A stretch of 64,000 bases of DNA from positions 1 through 64,000 of the forward strand of contig RAYE01000007.1 in assembly GCA_003612285.1 (NCBI GenBank), in the 5' to 3' direction. The position numbers were made by a program, and so were the translations under genes. Shown in pieces: positions 58,012-64,000 of this stretch. The stretch comes from a bacterium D16-51. Lineage in GTDB: Bacteria > Bacillota > Clostridia > Lachnospirales > Lachnospiraceae. The notes under the pieces are model-generated. The model was not told the DNA's origin and did not search any database. It saw only the letters and a program-made list of their open reading frames with translations. The number at the start of each line of letters is the position of its first letter. Positions within the stretch are counted from its first letter, which is position 1.

Positions 58012-61000
58012 ATGGAAAAGCTGTTATTAGATACATTTGAGGGGATGCCGCTGACTGACCGGCAGAAAAGGATATTTTCTGATGTTTATGTCAGCCGGGT
58101 TGTCCTTTCCCAAAAAAAGAAGAACGTCTTGGTCTATTTGGAAAGCAGGCATATTATTGCTTACCGTGAAATTGGGCTTTTGGCTTACGCTTTGAACCAG
58201 CAGATGGGAAAGACTGGTTTTTCTGTTTTGCTTGAGGAACATTTTTTATTGTCAGAACAGTATACGCCAAAGGCATTTTGGGAGGAATATAAGGACAGTA
58301 TTTTTTTAATCCTGAAAGAGACAAATGTGCTGCTTTTTAATATGCTCTATAAAGGGAAAGCTGTGGTGGAAGGCTCTGCTTTCCATTTGGACTGTGAAAA
58401 TGACGCTCTTTTTAAGACGAGGGAGCAACAGTTTATTGAAATGGTGCAGTCCATTTTCCGCGAAAAGGCAGGGCTTCTTGTGGAAGTTTCGGTTGATTTT
58501 TCCCTTCCTGTACTGTTACAGGAACAGGAGGAGTACGAAGTATACCATAGAAATGTACAAAAGGCTGATTTTTCCCAAAAGGAAGAAAAACCGGCCCGTG
58601 CCGTGCAAAGGGCGGCAAAAAAAGAAACTTCCCGCCCGCCGCAAAAGGCTGCGGGCAAAGAGACCTCTTTTTCCAATCCGGCCCAGACACAGCCTGCCGC
58701 TTCCTTTTCTGGAAACGGACAGGGCAGCTATGCAAAAAAAGGCGCTTATGGCAAAGGGAAATCAAAATGGGGCGCAGGTCCTGTGGATGAAGAATGCTTT
58801 TATGGAAGGAACTGTGAAGGGGAAGTTATTAAGATTGCCGATATTCAGGGAGAAATCCGTGAAGCTGTAATTGAGGGCATGGTAATCAGTGTGGAAGAAC
58901 GGGAAATCCGCAATGAAAAAGTTATCTTTATGTTTAGCATTTCTGATTTTACGGATTCAATTATGGCAAAAGTTTTCCTGGAAAAAGAAGAGCTGGAGCT
59001 GATGCGGGAAAATATCAAAAAAGGGAAGTTTATCAAGCTGAAGGGAAACCCTGCATATGATACGTTCAGCCGGGAAATTACGATTAGTTCTGTCCGTGGG
59101 ATGAAATCCGGGAAGGACACCCGCGTAAAGCGGATGGATCATTATACGGGGATGAAGCGTGTGGAGCTACATGCACATACGCAGATGAGTGAAATGGATT
59201 CTGTTGTGCCGGTGCGGGATTTTGTAAAGACAGCGAAAAGCTGGGGGCACAAGGCGCTTGCAATTACGGACCATGGCGTGGTACAGGCGTTCCCGGATGC
59301 CGCGCATGAGGTTTCGCCGGATGAAGATTTTAAGATGCTCTATGGCGTAGAGGCTTACCTGGTGGACGACCTGGTGGAGGCAGTGAAAAATGATAAAGGA
59401 CAGGGGCTTAGCGGAAGTTATGTTGTCTTTGATTTGGAAACAACAGGGATTGGCGCAAAAAGCAATGAAATTATAGAAATTGGCGCTGTTAAGGTGGAAG
59501 ATGGGAAGATTGGGGAGACATTTTCTGTCTTTGTAAATCCTTTGCGGCCGATTCCATATCCAATACAGCAGCTTACAGGGATTGACGATTCCATGGTAGC
59601 GAAGGCAGGGACGATTCAGGAGATTTTGCCGGAATTTATCCGTTTCTGTGAGGGCTGTATTATGGTGGCGCATAATGCAGCTTTTGACATGGGGTTTATT
59701 GAGCAGAAAGCAAAGGAACAGGGGATTGCAGCTGACTATACGGTGATTGATACGGTAGCAGTGGCGCGCGCCCTTTTGCCGGATTTGAAACGGTATAAGT
59801 TAGATACTGTCGCAAAGAGGCTTGGGGTGTCGTTAGAAAACCATCACCGCGCAGTGGATGATGCAGCGGCGACAGCAGAAATATTTACCAGGATGTTAGA
59901 AAGGCTTTCGGATAAAAATATTACTACCCTGGCAGAATTAAATAAATTCTGTATTCCCGATGAGGAGGCAATCAGGAAGATGCCGTCGTACCATGCCGTA
60001 ATGCTGGCAAAAAATGAGACAGGCCGCGTGAACTTATACCGCCTTGTTTCAGAGTCCCATTTAAAATATTTTAACCGCCGCCCAAGAATTCCCAAAAGCC
60101 TTTTTTTAAAGTGGAGGGAAGGGCTGATGATTGGCTCGGCCTGCGAAGCCGGGGAGCTTTACAGGGCATTGGTAGAGGAAAAGCCGGAGGAAGAAATTGA
60201 CAGGCTGGTAAAGTTTTATGATTATCTGGAAATCCAGCCAATTGGGAACAATGAGTTTATGATAAGGGATTCTGACCGCTATCCACAGATTCAGGATGAA
60301 AATGATTTGATGGAGCTGAACCGGAGGATTGTAGAGCTTGGGGAGATTTATGGGAAGCTTGTCGTGGCGACCTGCGACGTCCATTTTATGAATGCAGAGG
60401 ATGAGGTGTACCGCCGTATTATTATGGCTGGGAAGGGGTTTGCTGATGCAGATAAACAGGCGCCACTTTATTACCGCACAACAGAGGAAATGCTTTCAGA
60501 GTTTCAGTACCTTGGCTCGAAAAAGGCGGAAGAAATTGTTATAACAAATACAAACCTGATTGCAGATATGGTGGATAAAATCGAGCCGTGCAGCCCGCGG
60601 AAATGCCCACCGGAAATTGAAAATTCAGACCAGGACCTGCGGGATATCTGTTACAGCCGGGCGCATGAAATATATGGCCCTGACCTTCCGCCTGTTGTGG
60701 AGGAGCGCTTAGAGCGTGAGTTAAATTCCATTATCAGCAATGGGTATGCTGTGATGTATATTATTGCGCAGAAGCTTGTGTGGAAGTCCAATGAGGATGG
60801 TTATCTGGTTGGCTCAAGGGGTTCGGTCGGTTCTTCTTTTGCGGCGACAATGTCCGGGATTACCGAAATTAACCCGCTTCCGGCACATTATTACTGTAAA
60901 AGCTGCCATTATTATGATTTTGATTCTGAGGAATTAAAGGAGCATTCTGGTAATTCTGCCTGTGACCTGCCGGATAAAGTCTGTCCGGTCTGTGGGGAAA

Positions 61001-62505
61001 TGTTGGAAAAAGAGGGGCATGATATCCCGTTTGAAACATTCCTTGGGTTTAAGGGAAATAAAGAGCCGGATATTGACTTAAATTTTTCCAGTGAATATCA
61101 GAGCAATGCGCATGATTATACGGAAATTATTTTTGGGGCGGGTCAGACGTTCCGCGCCGGGACAGTGGGTACGCTGGCAGAAAAGACAGCGTATGGCTAT
61201 GTGAAGAAGTATTGCGAGGAGCGGGAAATTACAAAAAGAAGTGCGGAAATTGAGAGGATTGCACATGGCTGCGAGGGCGTCAGGCGTTCCACCGGGCAGC
61301 ATCCGGGCGGTATTGTGGTTCTGCCGATGGGAGAGGAAATCTATACATTTACGCCTGTGCAGCATCCTGCAAATGATATGAATACAAAAATCATTACAAC
61401 GCATTTTGATTACCATAAGATTGATGCCAATCTTTTAAAGCTTGATATATTAGGGCACCAGGACCCTACGATGATCCGTATGCTGGAAGATTTGACGGAT
61501 GTGGACGCCGGGAAAATCCGAATGGATGATAAAGGGGTGCTTTCCCTATTTGCCAATACGAAAGCGCTTGGGATTGCGCCGGAGGATATCGGGGGCTGTA
61601 CGCTTGGATGCTTGGGGCTTCCGGAATTTGGGACTCCGTTTGTAATTGGGATGCTTCTGGATGCAAAACCGAAGAATTTTTCTGACCTGGTAAGGATTTC
61701 CGGGCTTTCCCACGGGACAGATGTTTGGCTGAATAATGCGCAGTATTATATCACAGAAGGATATTGTACGCTGTCTTCCGCTATCTGTACGCGTGATGAC
61801 ATTATGACGTATCTGATTCATATGGGGGTTGAAAATGAACGCTCCTTTAAGATAATGGAAAGCGTCAGGAAAGGGAAGGGGCTGGATGACAGCATGAGGG
61901 AGGATATGCGTGCCTGCAATGTGCCGGAATGGTATCTGGAATCATGCCAGAAAATTAAGTATATGTTCCCGAAAGCCCATGCGGCCGCTTATGTTATGAT
62001 GGCGCTTAGGGTGGCGTATTTTAAGGTATATTATCCGCTTGCTTACTATGCGGCGTTTTTCAGCATCCGTGCGACTTCCTTTGATTATGAGCTGATGTGC
62101 ATGGGAAAGGAACGCCTGGAATATTATATGAATGATTACCAAAGCCGTAAGAATGAGCTGTCGGATAAGGAGAAGAGCACCTTGGAAGATATGAAGATTG
62201 TACAGGAAATGTATGCAAGGGGATTTGGTTTTGTGAAAATTGATATTTACCGTTCCAAGGCGAACCGTTTCCAGATTGTAGACGGAAAGCTGATGCCTTC
62301 TTTTGCGACAATTGACGGCCTTGGGGATAAGGCTGCGGAAATGATAGAAGATGAAGCGGGCAAAGGCGTTTTTTTGTCTCGCGAGGATTTTAAGAACCGA
62401 TGTAAAGTCAGCGCAGGCACGGTAGAAACAATGGCTAGGCTTGGGCTGATGCGGGATCTGCCGCATACAAACCAGATTTCACTTCTGGATTTTATGGAGA
62501 TGTGA
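58012..62505 (+). CDS. polC: DNA polymerase III alpha subunit, PolC type
   Basis: PolC is the main replicative polymerase of low-GC Gram-positives. The protein of about 1497 residues has an N-terminal region with an OB fold (about 270-360, VISVEEREIRNEKVIFMFSI), a PHP domain (ELHAHTQMSEMD, about residue 385) split by the DnaQ-like 3'-5' exonuclease (VFDLETTGIGAKSNEIIEIG, about 470; HHRAVDDAAATAEIF), and the C-family polymerase core (GSRGSVGSSFAATMSG; PDIDLNFSSEYQ). A zinc finger CKSCHYY...CPVCGEM lies inside the core. ATG 58012 has AAAGGTGTGAG upstream; TTG 57985 is less likely. Confidence 0.96.
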   Translation: MEKLLLDTFEGMPLTDRQKRIFSDVYVSRVVLSQKKKNVLVYLESRHIIAYREIGLLAYALNQQMGKTGFSVLLEEHFLLSEQYTPKAFWEEYKDSIFLILKETNVLLFNMLYKGKAVVEGSAFHLDCENDALFKTREQQFIEMVQSIFREKAGLLVEVSVDFSLPVLLQEQEEYEVYHRNVQKADFSQKEEKPARAVQRAAKKETSRPPQKAAGKETSFSNPAQTQPAASFSGNGQGSYAKKGAYGKGKSKWGAGPVDEECFYGRNCEGEVIKIADIQGEIREAVIEGMVISVEEREIRNEKVIFMFSISDFTDSIMAKVFLEKEELELMRENIKKGKFIKLKGNPAYDTFSREITISSVRGMKSGKDTRVKRMDHYTGMKRVELHAHTQMSEMDSVVPVRDFVKTAKSWGHKALAITDHGVVQAFPDAAHEVSPDEDFKMLYGVEAYLVDDLVEAVKNDKGQGLSGSYVVFDLETTGIGAKSNEIIEIGAVKVEDGKIGETFSVFVNPLRPIPYPIQQLTGIDDSMVAKAGTIQEILPEFIRFCEGCIMVAHNAAFDMGFIEQKAKEQGIAADYTVIDTVAVARALLPDLKRYKLDTVAKRLGVSLENHHRAVDDAAATAEIFTRMLERLSDKNITTLAELNKFCIPDEEAIRKMPSYHAVMLAKNETGRVNLYRLVSESHLKYFNRRPRIPKSLFLKWREGLMIGSACEAGELYRALVEEKPEEEIDRLVKFYDYLEIQPIGNNEFMIRDSDRYPQIQDENDLMELNRRIVELGEIYGKLVVATCDVHFMNAEDEVYRRIIMAGKGFADADKQAPLYYRTTEEMLSEFQYLGSKKAEEIVITNTNLIADMVDKIEPCSPRKCPPEIENSDQDLRDICYSRAHEIYGPDLPPVVEERLERELNSIISNGYAVMYIIAQKLVWKSNEDGYLVGSRGSVGSSFAATMSGITEINPLPAHYYCKSCHYYDFDSEELKEHSGNSACDLPDKVCPVCGEMLEKEGHDIPFETFLGFKGNKEPDIDLNFSSEYQSNAHDYTEIIFGAGQTFRAGTVGTLAEKTAYGYVKKYCEEREITKRSAEIERIAHGCEGVRRSTGQHPGGIVVLPMGEEIYTFTPVQHPANDMNTKIITTHFDYHKIDANLLKLDILGHQDPTMIRMLEDLTDVDAGKIRMDDKGVLSLFANTKALGIAPEDIGGCTLGCLGLPEFGTPFVIGMLLDAKPKNFSDLVRISGLSHGTDVWLNNAQYYITEGYCTLSSAICTRDDIMTYLIHMGVENERSFKIMESVRKGKGLDDSMREDMRACNVPEWYLESCQKIKYMFPKAHAAAYVMMALRVAYFKVYYPLAYYAAFFSIRATSFDYELMCMGKERLEYYMNDYQSRKNELSDKEKSTLEDMKIVQEMYARGFGFVKIDIYRSKANRFQIVDGKLMPSFATIDGLGDKAAEMIEDEAGKGVFLSREDFKNRCKVSAGTVETMARLGLMRDLPHTNQISLLDFMEM

Positions 62506-62525
62506 AGGAGAGGAAGGAGAAAATT

Positions 62526-63227
62526 ATGCCGGGAATGTATCATTATTATTATGACCCAACTTACCTGCTTGTGATTGTTGGGGCGTTAATTTGTATGGCG
62601 GCTTCTGCAAATGTAAGCCATACTTATCGGAAATATAGTTCAATGGGGACTGCACGCGGCCTGGCGGCGCAGGAGGTTGCGGCGCAGATGCTTCGGGAGG
62701 CTGGGATAACTGACGTCCGTATAGAACGGATTGCGGGGAATCTGACAGACCATTATGATCCAAGGAATAAGGTGCTGCGTCTTTCTGACAGCGTGTATGG
62801 TTCGTCTTCTGTCGCTGCAGTGGGCGTTGCTGCCCATGAGTGCGGCCATGCCATACAGCATAAGGTGGGATATGTCCCGATTAAAATCAGGAATGCAATT
62901 GTCCCTGTCGTAAACCTTGGTTCTAAACTGTCGTGGCCGGTGATTATACTGGGCCTGGTTATGGGGTCCTTTGGCGTCCTTAGGATTGGCATTTTACTGT
63001 TTGCACTAACACTGGCATTTCAGGTAGTTACCCTTCCTGTGGAGTTTAACGCATCCGGCAGGGCTTTGCGCGTGCTGAAATCAAGGGGAATTTTATATGA
63101 CCAGGAGTTAAGCGGGGCAAGGAAGGTGTTAGGCGCCGCTGCAATGACATATGTTACTTCAACAATTTCAACGATTTTACAGCTCCTGCGCTTTGTCCTT
63201 CTTTTTGGAAGGCGTTCGGAGGACTAG
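62526..63227 (+). CDS. Membrane zinc metallopeptidase (YugP-like, DUF/peptidase M48-related)
   Basis: The 233-residue protein has an N-terminal helix after MYHYYYDPTYLL, the zinc motif AAHECGHAIQHK (His104, Glu105, His108) and two or three C-terminal helices (WPVIILGLVMGSFGVLRIGI). NLTDHYDPRNKVLRLS and VEFNASGRALRVLKSRGIL are conserved in the neutral zinc metallopeptidase family of B. subtilis YugP. Its substrate is unknown; membrane-protein quality control is plausible. GGAGAGGAAGGAG precedes the ATG, 20 bases after polC. Confidence 0.88.
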   Translation: MPGMYHYYYDPTYLLVIVGALICMAASANVSHTYRKYSSMGTARGLAAQEVAAQMLREAGITDVRIERIAGNLTDHYDPRNKVLRLSDSVYGSSSVAAVGVAAHECGHAIQHKVGYVPIKIRNAIVPVVNLGSKLSWPVIILGLVMGSFGVLRIGILLFALTLAFQVVTLPVEFNASGRALRVLKSRGILYDQELSGARKVLGAAAMTYVTSTISTILQLLRFVLLFGRRSED

Positions 63228-63471
63228 AGCGTGTTTGAAAATTAAATATTGCACAAATTTACTGTCCTGGCAATTCCAAAATTTTACCAATGTCAGCCCG
63301 CTTGCGCTTGGATGGGAAACGCAGTGGTGCATAAAGCCTTAAAAAAGCAAGGCTTAAGCACCAGCGGTCCCATACAGCTGCCATATGATAAAATATTTGG
63401 AATCTGCTAGAACAATGTACTCTTTGTATAATCTGCTGGTTTAAAAGCAATTTTCAAACACGCTTTTAGTA
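63224..63471. mobile_element. Long imperfect inverted-repeat element (MITE-like)
   Basis: AGCGTGTTTGAAAATT (63228-63243) is repeated as its exact inverse at the right end (about 63451-63466). The arms pair inward with few interruptions, e.g. AATTCCAAAATTTTA with TAAAATATTTGGAATT-like sequence and GTGGTGC with GCACCAGC, so the whole 240 bases fold into one hairpin. CTAG stands at the left edge and TTAG at the right. It has no coding capacity. A solo end lies at 31135-31160. Confidence 0.6.
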
Positions 63472-63482
63472 AAGGAGGAGAG

Positions 63483-64000
63483 ATGACACAGCAGGAGTTA
63501 AGGAGCTGCCTGGAAGGGATGGCAGAAGGGAAATATAAGGAATTTAGTGAAAGCCTGGTTCCCGGCGTAGAAAATATGCTGGGAATCAGGCTTCCACAGC
63601 TAAGAAAGCTTGCAAAAAAGCTTGCAAAAGAAGACTGGAAAGAGTACCTGTCATGGAATGATTTTGCTTATTTTGAGGAAATAATGCTGCAGGGGATGAT
63701 CCTTGGGTATGTGAAAGCTCCTGCAGGGGAAATACTAGAAGCTGCAGGGCAGTTTATCCCCCGCATTAATAATTGGTCTGTCAATGATTCCTTTTGCACG
63801 ACGTTCCAATGCGCGTCAAAAAATCCCATGCAGGTATGGGATTTTTTGATGCAGTATAAGGACAGCCATAAGGAATTTGAAGTGCGTGTTGTAGCTGTGA
63901 TGCTGATGGTGCATTTTCTGATACCAGAATATATTGAGAAAACACTGGAGGTACTTGGGGCGCTTGATACAGAAGAATATTATGCAAGCATGGCGGCAGC
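63483..64000 (+). CDS. DNA alkylation repair protein (AlkD-like), cut by window end
   Basis: From ATG 63483, after AAAGGAGGAG, 172 codons run to the window edge without a stop. The sequence starts MTQQELRSCLEGMAEGKYKE, then NMLGIRLPQLRKLAKKLAKE and IPRINNWSVNDSFCTTFQ, the pattern of the HEAT-repeat AlkD/AlkC-like glycosylases that remove alkylated bases. The INNW-S-x-x-D motif is typical. The full protein is probably about 230 residues. It follows the MITE-like element and lies outside the polC operon. Confidence 0.85.
   Translation, partial: MTQQELRSCLEGMAEGKYKEFSESLVPGVENMLGIRLPQLRKLAKKLAKEDWKEYLSWNDFAYFEEIMLQGMILGYVKAPAGEILEAAGQFIPRINNWSVNDSFCTTFQCASKNPMQVWDFLMQYKDSHKEFEVRVVAVMLMVHFLIPEYIEKTLEVLGALDTEEYYASMAA

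Noticed and set aside
1..64000. CRISPR array or tRNA genes
   Set aside because: No regularly spaced direct repeats and no cloverleaf with a TTCGA-type arm were recognised by eye; a dedicated scan was not possible.

Overview
The window looks like chromosome from a low-GC Firmicute of the Lachnospiraceae (Clostridia). The reasons are strong GGAGG ribosome sites, a PolC-type replicase, the frr-uppS-cdsA-dxr-rseP-ispG-polC gene order, DUF5685/DnaJ and bactofilin neighbours, siroheme genes fused as cobA-hemD, and many small hairpin repeats between genes. No rRNA, tRNA or CRISPR array was recognised.

Layout. (1) 0.3-1.4 kb: galE behind a promoter, two adjacent hairpins and a 28-codon leader ORF that overlaps the galE start. 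(2) 1.5-15.7 kb: an accessory region built from broken mobile-element pieces (TnpV, two tyrosine-integrase fragments in opposite orientations, an excisionase, relaxase C-termini, an ISAs1 transposase scrap, a truncated flagellin). It carries intact cargo: a methyltransferase, an APH-like kinase, asnS, a GNAT acetyltransferase, an ECF sigma/anti-sigma/ABC transporter operon, and a minus-strand cluster with a broken PIN-domain gene and two unrecognised proteins. (3) 15.8-27.7 kb: a sulfur-assimilation and siroheme block (cysK, Rrf2 regulator, E1-like ThiF/MoeB protein, JAMM protease, hemA, siroheme dehydrogenase, hemC, cobA-hemD, hemB, hemL, metY, a thioredoxin-reductase-like protein). It supplies siroheme and incorporates sulfide into cysteine and homocysteine.

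(4) 27.8-41.8 kb: the most unusual part. A BlaI-type repressor, a short M56 (BlaR1-like) membrane protease without a penicillin-binding sensor domain, and a small exported peptide face a rightward array. That array holds a one-pass membrane protein, an Ig-like lipoprotein, four tandem paralogous lipoproteins of about 427 residues with a conserved C-x4-C-x-H-x11-C motif, a secreted 141-residue protein and a small ORF. It ends in an ABC-2 permease and ATPase that start 6 bases after the fourth lipoprotein. The divergent promoter region is duplicated inside the array. I read it as a candidate envelope-sensing and export system with no name I know.

(5) 41.9-50.2 kb: ldh, a REC/degenerate-GGDEF/EAL protein, thiE-thiD, DUF5685-DnaJ-membrane protein, an HD protein and an M14 carboxypeptidase. 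(6) 50.3-64 kb: bactofilin, pyrH, frr, uppS, cdsA, dxr, rseP, ispG, polC, a YugP-like zinc metallopeptidase, and a DNA alkylation repair gene cut by the window end.

Several families of structured intergenic repeats (hairpin plus T-tract modules, long nested inverted repeats resembling MITEs) recur. One such element (37254-37461) splits a spacer between two lipoprotein paralogs, so its empty site and a CTAG target duplication can be inferred by comparing the copies.
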